A DNA stretch of 64,000 nucleotides from Clostridium_AD frigoriphilum (GTDB taxonomy: Bacteria; Bacillota; Clostridia; Clostridiales; Clostridiaceae): contig NZ_JAZHFS010000005.1 of assembly GCF_036541405.1 (NCBI RefSeq), positions 206,513 to 270,512 of the forward strand. The letters run 5' to 3'. This document shows, one piece after another, positions 1 through 8,782 of this stretch; position 1 is the first letter of the stretch; every line of letters begins with the position of its first letter. The notes under the pieces were generated by a model that was not told where the DNA came from, did not search any database, and saw nothing but the letters and a program-made list of their open reading frames with translations. The translations under genes and the position numbers were made by a program.

Positions 1-1
1 T

Positions 2-253
2 TTGATTGGTTCTGATAAAAAATCATTAATACCATCAAGACCTACCAAAGCAAATAATCATCCAAAGTATCAAGGGAAGAAACATTCTAAGTTTAGGACA
101 CCAAATACAGAACCTGGACATGTTTCTGAACCTGCTCCAAGGACTTTTACAAAACCTTCTTTAAAAACAACATCAAAACCAAATTTGAAGACTGCTTCAA
201 AACCCTCTAAAAAACGTACATCAAACCTTAGTCCTAGAAAAAGACAAGGATAA
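2..253 (+). CDS. C-terminal end of a protein with a basic Lys/Ser/Thr/Pro-rich tail (partial)
   Basis: This frame is open to the left edge, so the visible 83 residues are the end of a longer protein and the apparent start is only an internal TTG. The tail is strongly basic and low in complexity, with repeated KPS, KTTSKP and KTASKP blocks and a final RKRQG. It has no hydrophobic segment and no recognisable domain. Basic disordered tails of this type are common on RNA-binding proteins such as DEAD-box RNA helicases, but the catalytic part lies outside the window, so that is only a guess. A strong hairpin follows the stop at once. Confidence 0.6.
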   Translation: MIGSDKKSLIPSRPTKANNHPKYQGKKHSKFRTPNTEPGHVSEPAPRTFTKPSLKTTSKPNLKTASKPSKKRTSNLSPRKRQG

Positions 254-260
254 AAAAAGT

Positions 261-306
261 AAAAGACATATGTAGCTATAATTTTTTATAGCTACATATG
301 TCTTTT
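261..306. terminator. Bidirectional rho-independent terminator
   Basis: A perfect 20-bp inverted repeat (261-280 with 287-306) with a 6-nt loop. It has A-runs on the left and T-runs on the right, so it can stop the gene ending at 253 and also the leftward gene ending at 325. Confidence 0.85.
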
Positions 307-324
307 GATATTTCACTTTAAATC

Positions 325-960
325 TCACCTTTTAACTTTATTCAAAGCATAATCCATTGTTAAAATCCAAGAAATATCTCCTAGCAATAAAAAATTGAAA
401 CTTGTATTTATTGAAGTTAGAAGGACTGCTATTAATGTAATACTCGCTGATATAACTATTAATGATGCTCCCAGTTTATTTGAATAGCGTCTATTAAATA
501 GATTTATACCCATAATTATAAGGATTGAATTTATTATAAGTGACGCATAATAAAAATAATTCTCTAATTGTAATTTTATAATATGTCCATAAAGATTTGA
601 TATAGCAGTATTTGCACTAGAATTATATATGACAATACAATAACCCAAACACAAAATTCCAGATATCAATATAATTCTTCTTAATTTAATCGTATTTTTC
701 CTAGCAAATACAAAAGCTGAGATGATGCCACATATTGGTATACACAAAAAGTTTGTGTATACCAAAGGTTTTAACATATATAAATAATTTTGCTCATTTA
801 CAATTAAAAGTATTATTAAGGTTATGTATCTAAATGTCATTAAAGTTAAAGCTACAAAACTTATTATTTTGATTTTTCTAGGAACATAATATAGACTACA
901 AATTATACCTTCATATAATAATAAAATCATTATAAACAGTAGTAAAAAATATATTTTCAT
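325..960 (-). CDS. Multi-pass membrane protein of unknown function
   Basis: A 211-residue, very hydrophobic protein with about six predicted membrane segments (roughly residues 1-20, 30-55, 65-88, 95-115, 135-155 and 160-200), separated by short basic loops such as RKNTIKLRR and NRRYSNK. I do not recognise the family and see no catalytic motif. The ATG is preceded by AGGGAGA at good spacing. It lies downstream of a lipid kinase on the same strand with a gap of about 64 bp, so the two could be co-transcribed. That neighbour does not define a function. Confidence 0.7.
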   Translation of the reverse strand: MKIYFLLLFIMILLLYEGIICSLYYVPRKIKIISFVALTLMTFRYITLIILLIVNEQNYLYMLKPLVYTNFLCIPICGIISAFVFARKNTIKLRRIILISGILCLGYCIVIYNSSANTAISNLYGHIIKLQLENYFYYASLIINSILIIMGINLFNRRYSNKLGASLIVISASITLIAVLLTSINTSFNFLLLGDISWILTMDYALNKVKR

Positions 961-1024
961 TCTTATTCTCCCTAAAATTGCTACTGTTAATATTTATTAA
1001 TTAGCATATGAAATTATGCATAAT

Positions 1025-1912
1025 TTATTGTATTTTAGATCCTATTACAGATATTCCACCCTTTTCGCAAGTAATAAGTAGAGGAAAATCTGGTCCTCTC
1101 TCCCCATCTATGTCTGTAACGATATCCTCGTGACATTCTATTTCGAGCTTACTAGTCTTAAAATAAACAATTCCCTCAACATTCTCAAGGTGTTCATTCC
1201 TTAACATTTTGATGAAAATATTTAAAATGTTTTTCATATTTCCAGCCTTTATTATTATTACATCTAAAAGTCCATCGTCCACTTTAGCCTTGTATGCAAA
1301 TCTCATACTTCCTGCGGTTTGTCCATTAAATACTAACATTAAGTACATATCACCATCAAACAAAACTTCATCTGAAGTGACCTTTATTTTTAATTTTCTA
1401 AAATTCGGCAATTGCTCTATTCCCTTTACATAATAAGCCAATTTACCTATAGTATTTTTAAGATTCATATCCATTTTCTGAGATATATCTGTGAATAACC
1501 CTGTACTCGCTACATTTACAAAATATTTATCATTTATCTTTCCTAAATCTATCTTTTTTGCATCACTATTTAATATCTGATAACATGCATCATACACATC
1601 ATGCGGCATTCCTATATAGTTTGCAAAATCATTTGCAGTACCTACTGGAAGAATTGCTATAGGTAAATCGATTTCCTTTTTTTTCATCTCATTTACTACA
1701 CTATCTATTGTTCCATCGCCACCTGCTATTAAGACATATTTATAACCTTCATCTATGTCAAAAAAAGCATCTGATATAGGATATTCATTACATATTCTAT
1801 ATGGTACTATTGTATACTTATATTTTTGATGCATCATTATTATTTGGTCTAGATCTGATGTTATAGTGCTTTCTCCAGAATATGGGTTGTAAATAAACTT
1901 CACCTTATTCAT
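1025..1912 (-). CDS. Diacylglycerol kinase-family lipid kinase (YegS/BmrU type)
   Basis: Predicted cytosolic or membrane-associated kinase that phosphorylates a lipid such as diacylglycerol with ATP. The 295 residues match the usual family length. The N-terminal DAGK catalytic domain shows the NPYSG start (9-13), the nucleotide-binding GGDGT loop (64-68) and the PVGTANDFA motif (89-97). The C-terminal half is the beta-rich YegS-type domain. It may return diacylglycerol to phospholipid synthesis, which fits the pssA gene 0.8 kb away, but the substrate cannot be read from sequence; multidrug-operon BmrU relatives and sphingoid-type kinases look alike. The gene is followed by the membrane protein at 325-960. 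Confidence 0.9.
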   Translation of the reverse strand: MNKVKFIYNPYSGESTITSDLDQIIMMHQKYKYTIVPYRICNEYPISDAFFDIDEGYKYVLIAGGDGTIDSVVNEMKKKEIDLPIAILPVGTANDFANYIGMPHDVYDACYQILNSDAKKIDLGKINDKYFVNVASTGLFTDISQKMDMNLKNTIGKLAYYVKGIEQLPNFRKLKIKVTSDEVLFDGDMYLMLVFNGQTAGSMRFAYKAKVDDGLLDVIIIKAGNMKNILNIFIKMLRNEHLENVEGIVYFKTSKLEIECHEDIVTDIDGERGPDFPLLITCEKGGISVIGSKIQ

Positions 1913-1980
1913 TCCATTCTCTCCTATTTCCGCCTAATTTAACGATTTATTTATAAACATTATACCTCTTTAAAATTAAA

Positions 1981-2006
1981 TCCACAAGATTCCATTTTCT
2001 TGTGGA
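1981..2006 (-). terminator. Terminator after the CBS-domain gene
   Basis: The 8-bp stem 1981-1988/1999-2006 lies just past the stop of the leftward gene at 2044. On the minus strand it is followed by a T-rich run. Confidence 0.6.
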
Positions 2007-2043
2007 TGTTTATTAAATAATATTAGACTTATTACAATTGCCT

Positions 2044-2475
2044 TTAAAAACAATGCGAACAAGGAATTGAAATTTCACCCAAGACGTCTGTAGTTTCCTG
2101 TTTTAAATTTGGTTCTAATGCTAAATCTCCGAGGGTTACGATCCCAATTAATTCATTATTTGAAGTAATTGGCAATCTTCTTATTTGCCTCTCACCCATA
2201 ATCCTAGTAGCATCATTAACATCTATATTTTCATCTCCTACCACTGGGTTCGAAGTCATAATTTGTCTTATCTTTTGCACTTTAATGTCATTACCTTCTG
2301 CTACACATCTTAAAATTATATCTCTATCAGTTATAATACCAACTAATCCTCTACCCTCTGTATTTACAGGAATTGATCCTATATTATACTCTCTCATAAT
2401 TTGGGCTGCACGTTCAACCGTATCATCTACTGATAAACTTATAACTTCTTTAGTCATTATTTCCGAAATTTTCAT
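2044..2475 (-). CDS. Tandem CBS-domain protein
   Basis: A 143-residue stand-alone protein made of two CBS motifs (about residues 7-60 and 72-125) with the typical sequences SVDDTVERAAQIMREYNIGSIPV and GIITDRDI, then RQIRRLPIT and GIVTLGDLAL. Such modules usually bind adenine nucleotides and act as energy sensors; the ligand and partner here are unknown. It ends in a Cys-Ser-His-Cys-Phe tail, which could bind metal. An upstream in-frame start exists at 2514, but the ATG at 2475 has GAGGAGG about 7 nt before it, so I choose that one. Confidence 0.9.
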   Translation of the reverse strand: MKISEIMTKEVISLSVDDTVERAAQIMREYNIGSIPVNTEGRGLVGIITDRDIILRCVAEGNDIKVQKIRQIMTSNPVVGDENIDVNDATRIMGERQIRRLPITSNNELIGIVTLGDLALEPNLKQETTDVLGEISIPCSHCF

Positions 2476-2744
2476 TTTATAATCCTCCTCATCTCTCTTT
2501 ATGTTAGATAACAATTATTATATTTTAACCATAATTAAAAATTTATATTAATGTTTTTTATTCTACTTATATTTTTTTAGAAAACATAAAATCATCTCCT
2601 GGGTCGTTAAAACAAAATATAAAATTTGTATATTTTATTTTTATTATAAAATAATGTATAATTAAAAATATCTTTTATACAAATTATATGCTAACCTAGT
2701 GTTAAGTTTATAATGCAATTTTATTATTTAGGGAGTGGTGTTTA

Positions 2745-3257
2745 GTGGAAAAATCTTTTATACCAAATATTCTTACCTTTGGAAATTTAGTTTTTGGTTT
2801 GTTATCTTTGTTAATGACATTTCAAGCCAATTACAAGTTATCTATAATTTTTATATTATTAGCTGCTCTTATGGACAGATATGATGGACAAGTAGCACGA
2901 CTTTTAAAAGTATCTAGTGAACTTGGAAAAGAACTAGATTCATTAGCAGATCTAGTTTCTTTTGGAGTTGCACCTTCTGTACTAATATTTAATTTATATG
3001 ATTTCATCTCGCTTGGGAATTTAGGTTATATTTGTTTTTTAGTATACCCTGTAGCTGGTGCATATAGACTAGCAAGATATAATAACTCTACGTTTAATAA
3101 TGTTTATACAGGTATTCCTATTACTTTAGCCGGGATACTCGTAGCACTTTATGCTCTAATTACTTTAAACTCAACGCATAGCTTCCCACTTACTATTATT
3201 ATAATGTTTATACTCTCTTACCTTATGGTAAGTAAATTACAAATTAAAAAAAGGTGA
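2745..3257 (+). CDS. pssA: CDP-diacylglycerol--serine O-phosphatidyltransferase
   Basis: Integral membrane enzyme that makes phosphatidylserine from CDP-diacylglycerol and L-serine, the first step toward phosphatidylethanolamine. The CDP-alcohol phosphotransferase signature is complete: D44, D47-G48, A51-R52, G61, D65 and D69. About five membrane segments are visible and the 170-residue length is typical of the short Gram-positive form. Translation begins at a GTG preceded by GGGAGTGG. No decarboxylase gene (psd) sits beside it, so it appears to be transcribed alone. It is terminated by the hairpin at 3321-3369, shared with the convergent gene. Confidence 0.92.
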   Translation: MEKSFIPNILTFGNLVFGLLSLLMTFQANYKLSIIFILLAALMDRYDGQVARLLKVSSELGKELDSLADLVSFGVAPSVLIFNLYDFISLGNLGYICFLVYPVAGAYRLARYNNSTFNNVYTGIPITLAGILVALYALITLNSTHSFPLTIIIMFILSYLMVSKLQIKKR

Positions 3258-3320
3258 CAAAGATTTGAATTATAATATAAAAATCATTTTATATCTCTGT
3301 TATTAATTAAATCACACAAA

Positions 3321-3369
3321 AATACCTATTAGTTAAATACATTTTTTATGTCTTTAACTAATAGGTATT
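3321..3369. terminator. Bidirectional terminator between convergent genes
   Basis: A 17-bp stem (3321-3337 with 3353-3369) closing a 15-nt loop, between pssA on the plus strand and the leftward gene ending at 3407. Confidence 0.8.
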
Positions 3370-3406
3370 AAATTAATATTTTCTAATTCACGTAAGATCA
3401 AAAACC

Positions 3407-3736
3407 TTAATCTTTTAACCTTAAGTCCTCATCAATTTCTGATTCTATATACTCTATTTGAAGCTTGCTTTTCATAATTTCGGTTTTCATTTTGCAATAA
3501 GACATATAACTATAACTTGCATCATCTAGCACCTTTATTGTCTCATCTATAATATTCCCTACCCCATCCGCTCTTTTAAGCGCATCCTTAACATCACTTT
3601 TTTTAGATAATGCAATTCCATTTAGTTCATTTGCTCCGCCTATTAATAAGCGATATGAACTAACTAATTTAGATAAAATATCTGCCAGATTATTTATATC
3701 ATTGTAATAATTCTGAACCACTCTTCTATGTGCCAA
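3407..3736 (-). CDS. Small helical protein of unknown function
   Basis: A 109-residue, soluble, mostly alpha-helical protein with heptad-like spacing of hydrophobic residues (NNLADILSKLVSSYRLL, then KLQIEYIESEIDEDL). It has no signal peptide, membrane segment or catalytic motif. The start is a TTG with AGGTGA 6 nt upstream. I do not recognise a family; a four-helix or coiled-coil fold is the most that can be said. It sits alone between pssA and the serine dehydratase genes. Confidence 0.7.
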   Translation of the reverse strand: MAHRRVVQNYYNDINNLADILSKLVSSYRLLIGGANELNGIALSKKSDVKDALKRADGVGNIIDETIKVLDDASYSYMSYCKMKTEIMKSKLQIEYIESEIDEDLRLKD

Positions 3737-3794
3737 ATAATCACCTTTTAGTTTAATTATATTATAAAATAAATTAGATTATGTTATATTTTTT

Positions 3795-4670
3795 TTATTT
3801 TGATAAAATTTCTTTTGCAAGTTTTATTCCTGTAGGAGTAGTTGCAAGGCCACCCATAGCAGTCTCTCTTAATTCACAAGGCAATTGCCTGCCTACCTTA
3901 TACATTGCAATAACTGTATCATCAAAAGGTATTCGGCTTGTAACTCCACTCATAACAAGATCTGCAGTGGTTAAAGCACTTACTGCCCCAGCTATATTTC
4001 GCTTAGCGCAAGGTACCTCAACCAAACCTGCAACAGGGTCGCATACTAGCCCTAGTATGTTTTTTATCACAATAGCTGCTGCATCCATTGCCATAGCAGG
4101 TGTTCCACCCATCATTTCGACTACCGCAGCCGCACCCATAGCAGCCGCTGAACCACATTCAGCCTGACATCCGCCCTCCGCTCCTGATAGTGTAGCATTT
4201 TTAGCAATTATAATACCTATCCCAGCCGATGTAAATAACGCATTAATTAGTTCATCTTCATTTTTATTTAATTTTTCCCCTGCAGTAATAACTACAGCTG
4301 GAATTATTCCACAAGAGCCCGCTGTAGGTGCTGCAACTATTTTACCCATAGTTGCATTTACTTCTGAACAAGAAACAGCTCTTGCCATTGCTTTTATCAT
4401 AAATTCACCTGTTAATGTATTTTTAGCCTCTGCATACATGTTTAGTTTAATTGCATCGCCTCCTATCAACCCACTTATTGACCTAGTTTCGTTCGTGAGC
4501 CCATATTCTGCTGCTTCTCTCATAGTATTTAAATTTTTTCTCATCTTTTCAATAATTTGACTACGCGTAAGCCCACTCTCATCCATTTCACACATTATAG
4601 TATATTCCCAAATTGGTATATTCTTTTCCTTACATATATTTAGAAGTTCTATTCCTTTGTCTACGAACAC
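3795..4670 (-). CDS. sdaAA: L-serine dehydratase, alpha (iron-sulfur) subunit
   Basis: Catalytic subunit of the [4Fe-4S] enzyme that deaminates L-serine to pyruvate and ammonia. The 291 residues are full length. Conserved blocks include PTAGSCGIIPAVV, EGGCQAECGSAAAMGAA and GLVCDPVAGLVEVPC, which supply the cysteines expected for the oxygen-labile cluster. It starts at a GTG with AAGGGGG upstream and lies 71 bp after sdaAB, so the two form one operon encoding the two-subunit Gram-positive type enzyme. An alternative product name is L-serine ammonia-lyase. Confidence 0.95.
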   Translation of the reverse strand: MFVDKGIELLNICKEKNIPIWEYTIMCEMDESGLTRSQIIEKMRKNLNTMREAAEYGLTNETRSISGLIGGDAIKLNMYAEAKNTLTGEFMIKAMARAVSCSEVNATMGKIVAAPTAGSCGIIPAVVITAGEKLNKNEDELINALFTSAGIGIIIAKNATLSGAEGGCQAECGSAAAMGAAAVVEMMGGTPAMAMDAAAIVIKNILGLVCDPVAGLVEVPCAKRNIAGAVSALTTADLVMSGVTSRIPFDDTVIAMYKVGRQLPCELRETAMGGLATTPTGIKLAKEILSK

Positions 4671-4741
4671 AATTTTTCCCCCTTGTAATATCTTTAGTTA
4701 AAAATCTTACTCTTAATTATTCTCTAATATCTCTACTTTTA

Positions 4742-5419
4742 TTACGACTCTACCAATGGTGCAATTTCTCTTATATTATATATATTGCCCATGCTCTTAA
4801 TTCTGTTTAGAACATCTTTACCAACTATACTATCTGTTTCAAAAACCATAGTGGCATTTAATCCTCTACTATTTCTATATACATTCATAAATGCTATATT
4901 AACATTTTCCTCATATAATATAGTACTTACTTTTGAAATCATACCTGGAATATCTTTATGCCTAACTATAATTGTTGGATAATTACCTGTAAACTCAACT
5001 GCTTCTCCATCAACACTAAATATTAAAATATTTCCTCCTCCAACAGAGGAGCCAATAATTTCTATTACTCTACCACTTTCTTTCGTTATAACAAACTTTA
5101 CAGTATTCGGATGAACATCACCCAAATCTGCGAAAGCAAACTCAACATTTAGTCCTTCCTCTTTAGCTATATTCATTGAGTCTTTAAGCCTATCATCCCA
5201 AGGATCCATCCCTAAGATCCCTGCAATTAATGCCTTATCTGTCCCATGTCCTTTATATGTTTTAGCAAAAGACCCATGAAGCACAAATTGGACCGACATT
5301 ATGCCCTTACCCGCAATAATAGAAGCAACCTTAGCAAGCCTCGCCGCCCCAGCTGTATGAGAACTTGATGGCCCAATCATAATTGGACCTAATATATCAA
5401 AAGCACTATAATTTTTCAT
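4742..5419 (-). CDS. sdaAB: L-serine dehydratase, beta subunit
   Basis: Partner subunit of SdaAA. The 225 residues begin with the SDH-beta signature ILGPIMIGPSSSHTAGAARLAK (residues 10-31) and end with an ACT domain (about 148-222: TIIVRHKDIPGMISKVSTIL). The ACT domain probably senses serine or stabilises the complex. The gene precedes sdaAA with the same direction. AGGAGG lies 6 nt before the ATG. The upstream region is filled by long palindromic repeats, so its promoter must lie within or next to repeat DNA. Confidence 0.95.
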   Translation of the reverse strand: MKNYSAFDILGPIMIGPSSSHTAGAARLAKVASIIAGKGIMSVQFVLHGSFAKTYKGHGTDKALIAGILGMDPWDDRLKDSMNIAKEEGLNVEFAFADLGDVHPNTVKFVITKESGRVIEIIGSSVGGGNILIFSVDGEAVEFTGNYPTIIVRHKDIPGMISKVSTILYEENVNIAFMNVYRNSRGLNATMVFETDSIVGKDVLNRIKSMGNIYNIREIAPLVES

Positions 5420-5485
5420 TTTGTCCTCCTTTATCGTCCCTAGACATTTCTATTTCTTAAAAAAATAACTAAGTCATGTATCAAA

Positions 5486-5760
5486 ATTTCTCCTACGTGA
5501 TTAGCAACCGAATTCAAAACAAGAAATTCAATTAAAAGATTCTAATCTTTTGCATATATAAAATTCTCTTCCTCTGGGTCGTTCTTTGGGGGACATAACA
5601 ATTATTAATTGTTATGTCGCTCACATTCGGCATCATGCCTCAGGTTCGCTAGCCTGCCTTCCTGGCAGTCTTACGAGAATTTTATATCAGCAAAAGAAGA
5701 ATCTTTAAATTAAATTTCAATAGTTTTTTAATTTCTTGTTGCTAATCACTTCGGAGAAAT
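5486..5760. repeat. Long imperfect palindrome, family A copy 1, carrying a 47-bp nested element
   Basis: The left arm (from 5486, ATTTCTCCTACGTGATTAGC) is the reverse complement, with scattered differences, of the right arm ending at 5760 (GCTAATCACTTCGGAGAAAT). The arms extend about 85 bp each. The interior holds the 47-bp mini-palindrome 5571-5617 next to a region related to the other A copies. No reading frame of substance is present. It is a non-coding inverted-repeat element. Confidence 0.85.
5571..5617 (-). repeat. 47-bp mini-palindrome element, copy 1
   Basis: Read on the minus strand it begins ACATAACAATT, then 3 nt, then AATTGTTATGT, followed by CCCCCAAAGAAC and CCCAGAGG. It agrees at 44 of 47 positions with 48365-48411, yet sits at a different place inside the family A framework. 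Confidence 0.85.
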
Positions 5761-6060
5761 ATCATACTTTTCAACTTTAAATCTATTGTGTAAAATAAAA
5801 TTTATAACTATGCTGATGAAAACATGTAAAAGTATTACAAATAGTATATAGTAAGTTTTACAAATTCTTGGTTTACGAATAAATATTTGGCCTAAGCATC
5901 CTAGGAAGCATAACAATTATTAATTGTTACTCACCTACACTCCTCCCGGTTGTGCTAGCACTTCTTAATCATTCTACCTTATAGATACCGTTGAAACATT
6001 ACTTAGAGTCTGCTAACGAACATTCGATGGCATTTAAAATATACCATTGACAACAAGTAT
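5761..6060. repeat. Degenerate family A palindrome remnant
   Basis: This stretch without genes shows weak matches to family A (TTCTTGGTTTACGAATAAAT near 5866, compared with TTCTTGTTTTGCGAATG in copy 3). It also contains a TAACAATT/AATTGTTA mini-palindrome at 5911-5929. It is too diverged to give exact ends. Confidence 0.5.
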
Positions 6061-6061
6061 G

Positions 6062-6294
6062 AAGTTTCTCCAAGGTGACTTGCAATACGAAACGAAAAAA
6101 CAATTGAAATTTCATTTAGTAATTCTTGTTTTGCGAATGTTAAATTTTCGTAGGCCTGACAGGAAGTCAGGCTAACGAACCCGAGACAGGACGTCGAGTG
6201 TGAGTGGTAGAAAATTTCACATAAGTAAAACATTAGAATTTCTTAATGTGATTTCACGTTTCGAGTTCGTTTGCAAGGTGTGTAGGAGAAACTT
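6062..6294. repeat. Long imperfect palindrome, family A copy 2 (no nested element)
   Basis: Arms starting AAGTTTCTCC at 6062 and ending GGAGAAACTT at 6294 are near reverse complements for about 85 bp. The apex GCCTGACAGG AAG TCAGGC (6154-6172) and the GTGAGTGGTAG junction are both uninterrupted, so this copy is the empty reference for the insertions seen in the copies at 5486 and 48322. A 76-codon open frame across it is a by-product of the repeat. Confidence 0.8.
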
Positions 6295-6307
6295 TATACT
6301 TTTCATA

Positions 6308-7966
6308 TTAGTATTGATAGAAACAACTTCCACCAGTGAATTCTCTTATTATTGAATTATCTGGAACCAAATCTTTATCTACATCTTTAAAGAAGTTTAA
6401 AAAACTTCTTAATTTACTTGCTTCATAATACACTGGACTATCTTCTCCCAATTTATTAAGCTCTTCTAATGCAAATTTCTTAAGCACACAAAGCTCATAG
6501 ACTGAACTAGAGTTAAACATTACATCTGCCTGCTCTTGAAATACAAAAATATTTTTTTCCTCTCCACGTTTTATAGAAGGCCACATTTTAAGAGTTTCTT
6601 CGGCGCCATATCCCCTAGATAAATAATCTCTAACTATTCTCCTAATCATTCTTACCTCTGTTGTGGAAATTCTATTGTGATCATCTACATTTAGTTGCGT
6701 TAAAGGACTTATATATATTTTAAACTTACTCTCTTTAGGTATTGAGGAAGTTAAAATTTCATTTAATCCATGTATTCCTTCTACAATCACAATTCCATTT
6801 TTGGGCATTTTAATTTTATTATTAACCCATTCCCTCTTTCCTGTTTTAAAATTAAAACTCGGTATTTCGATTTCCTCGCCAGAAAGTAGTAATTCTAAAT
6901 CCTTGTTAAAAAGTTTCAAATCCAAAGCATATATAGATTCAAAATCATAATCACCATTTTCATCTCTTGGGGTAATATCCCTATCAAAAAAATAATCATC
7001 TAACGAAATAAATATTGGTATCAATCCATTTACAGTTAATTGAACACCTAGCCTCTTTGAAAAAGTGGTTTTCCCTGAAGACGATGGTCCTGCTATAAGC
7101 ACTAGTTTAGCTAATCTTCTCTTATGAATCATATCCGCAATATATGCGATTTTCTTTTCATGAAGCGCCTCAGCCACCCTAATTAAATTAACAATGTCAC
7201 CATTTACCACTTCATCATTTAGTGCACCGACACTTCCAACCCCTAGTATTTCTCCCCATTGCGCTGCTTCATAAAACACTTTAGCTAATTTTTCTTGTTT
7301 GTTAAACTTAGGAATTCTGTCTGGGTCATCAATAGTGGGATATCTTAGTATAAAACCTGGCTCATAATACATCAAATCAAATACTTTTAATATCCCTGTT
7401 GAATAGGCCATAGGTCCATAAAAATAATCATATCTTCCATTTAATTCATAAAGTTTTATTTCCTTTGAGTTAACATATTTTAAAAGCTTTACTTTATCTT
7501 GCATATTATACTGCGTAAATATCTCCACTGCCCTCTCTTTAGAAAATGTTATTTTTCTTATAGGAGTATCTGCTTTTATTATTTCACTCATTCTATTTTT
7601 TATGTCATATATATCATCAATATCAAGTGCTTGCGTTTTATCTATTTCTCCAAACAACCCTTTACTTAAAGAATGTTCGATAGAAATATTAGCGCTTGGA
7701 AATAATTCTGAAATTGCTTTTATCAATACAAATTGAAGAGTCCTAACGTAGGTCGTCATTCCTATTTTGCTAGCAATATCCACAGTTTCAAAATTACCCC
7801 CATTCATAATAGTGGTTCCTAGTTCATAAATTTTATTATTAATTTTACCTAGAACTACTGGTAAATCATTTTTTAAATTATTTTCTTTAACAATATCATT
7901 TAACGTAGTTCCCTCTTTGGCTACTACGTTTCTACCATCATTAAGCACTATATCGAAACTGCCCAT
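6308..7966 (-). CDS. Uridine kinase-family nucleoside kinase with N-terminal TGS and ThrRS-like domains
   Basis: A 552-residue composite protein. Residues 1-60 resemble a TGS domain, and about 60-200 resemble the second additional (editing-like) domain of threonyl-tRNA synthetase (IEHSLSKGLFGEIDKTQ). From about 285 on it is a phosphoribulokinase/uridine kinase P-loop domain with Walker A GPSSSGKTT (293-301) and the ISLDDYF motif. The fused architecture is widespread in Clostridia and usually annotated simply as nucleoside kinase; its true substrate is not established. It is predicted cytosolic. AGGGGATG precedes the ATG. The gene stands alone between family A repeats and DUF421. Confidence 0.88.
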   Translation of the reverse strand: MGSFDIVLNDGRNVVAKEGTTLNDIVKENNLKNDLPVVLGKINNKIYELGTTIMNGGNFETVDIASKIGMTTYVRTLQFVLIKAISELFPSANISIEHSLSKGLFGEIDKTQALDIDDIYDIKNRMSEIIKADTPIRKITFSKERAVEIFTQYNMQDKVKLLKYVNSKEIKLYELNGRYDYFYGPMAYSTGILKVFDLMYYEPGFILRYPTIDDPDRIPKFNKQEKLAKVFYEAAQWGEILGVGSVGALNDEVVNGDIVNLIRVAEALHEKKIAYIADMIHKRRLAKLVLIAGPSSSGKTTFSKRLGVQLTVNGLIPIFISLDDYFFDRDITPRDENGDYDFESIYALDLKLFNKDLELLLSGEEIEIPSFNFKTGKREWVNNKIKMPKNGIVIVEGIHGLNEILTSSIPKESKFKIYISPLTQLNVDDHNRISTTEVRMIRRIVRDYLSRGYGAEETLKMWPSIKRGEEKNIFVFQEQADVMFNSSSVYELCVLKKFALEELNKLGEDSPVYYEASKLRSFLNFFKDVDKDLVPDNSIIREFTGGSCFYQY

Positions 7967-8092
7967 TTGCCCATCCCCTATTTTTAGTTATTACTACTAT
8001 TATACTGTAATTTAAAAAAAATGTATCATTTACCCCTTATAATTTTCGTGATTTAACAAACCATATATATTATATAGTAAAGAGGTGATATT

Positions 8093-8782
8093 GTGCTTGT
8101 TTTAGTAATCAGAACTTTTTTCTTATACTTTTCAATAATATTTATTATGAGGATGATGGGTAAAAAGCAAATAGGTCAGCTTGAACCATTTGAACTAGTA
8201 ATTGCTTTAATGATTTCCGATCTTGCAACCTTTCCAATGGAAGATATAAGAATACCCCTTTTACATGCTATTATACCAATAATTACTTTGCTATTTCTAC
8301 AAGTAGCTTCATCTTATATTGAGCTAAAAAGTGAAAAGGCTAGGAAACTCTTAACAGGAACACCCAGCATATTAATAAGAGACGGAAAAATTGATGTCAA
8401 AGAGCTAAGATATCAAAGATTTAATATTAATGATTTGCTAGAAGAACTTAGATTAAAAGGATATTTTAATTTATCCGATATCCAATATGCTATTTTGGAA
8501 ACTAGTGGTGCCTTGTCTATATTACCAAAAACCGGTCAATCTACGGCTACAAAAGATGATTTAAATATACCCATAACTCAAGAGTCTTTACCTATACCTT
8601 TAATTATGGATGGTATCATTAATTATAAGAATTTAAAACTTTTAGAAAAAGATGAAACTTGGCTAAAAAACATATTAAAGAGAAATAAAATATCCTATGC
8701 AAGTGATCTCTTCATAGGAATGCTTGACTCTAAACATAAGTTTTATTATCAACTTAAAGAAGGGAAAGGTAATAAAAAATGA
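8093..8782 (+). CDS. DUF421 (YetF-like) membrane protein
   Basis: A 229-residue protein with three N-terminal membrane segments (about residues 1-20, 35-50 and 56-76) followed by a cytosolic DUF421 domain. Family sequences seen include MRMMGKKQIGQLEPFELVIALMISDLA and LRLKGYFNLSDIQYAILETSGALSILPK. In spore formers, YetF relatives are linked to spore or cell-envelope proteins, but no biochemical role is known. It starts at a GTG with AGAGGTGAT upstream. Its stop overlaps the start of the next gene (ATGA at 8779-8782), so they are translationally coupled. Confidence 0.88.
   Translation: MLVLVIRTFFLYFSIIFIMRMMGKKQIGQLEPFELVIALMISDLATFPMEDIRIPLLHAIIPIITLLFLQVASSYIELKSEKARKLLTGTPSILIRDGKIDVKELRYQRFNINDLLEELRLKGYFNLSDIQYAILETSGALSILPKTGQSTATKDDLNIPITQESLPIPLIMDGIINYKNLKLLEKDETWLKNILKRNKISYASDLFIGMLDSKHKFYYQLKEGKGNKK

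Noticed and set aside
3781..4167. 128-codon plus-strand frame opposite sdaAA
   Set aside because: It is a shadow of the conserved serine dehydratase gene, with an Ala/Ile/Pro-rich low-complexity translation.
6003..6233. 76-codon open frame on the minus strand
   Set aside because: It lies across the family A palindrome and its flank, has no good ribosome site, and its protein has no family features.
5486..6294. CRISPR array or retron at the palindrome cluster
   Set aside because: No regularly spaced short direct repeats with unique spacers, and no reverse transcriptase or cas gene nearby.
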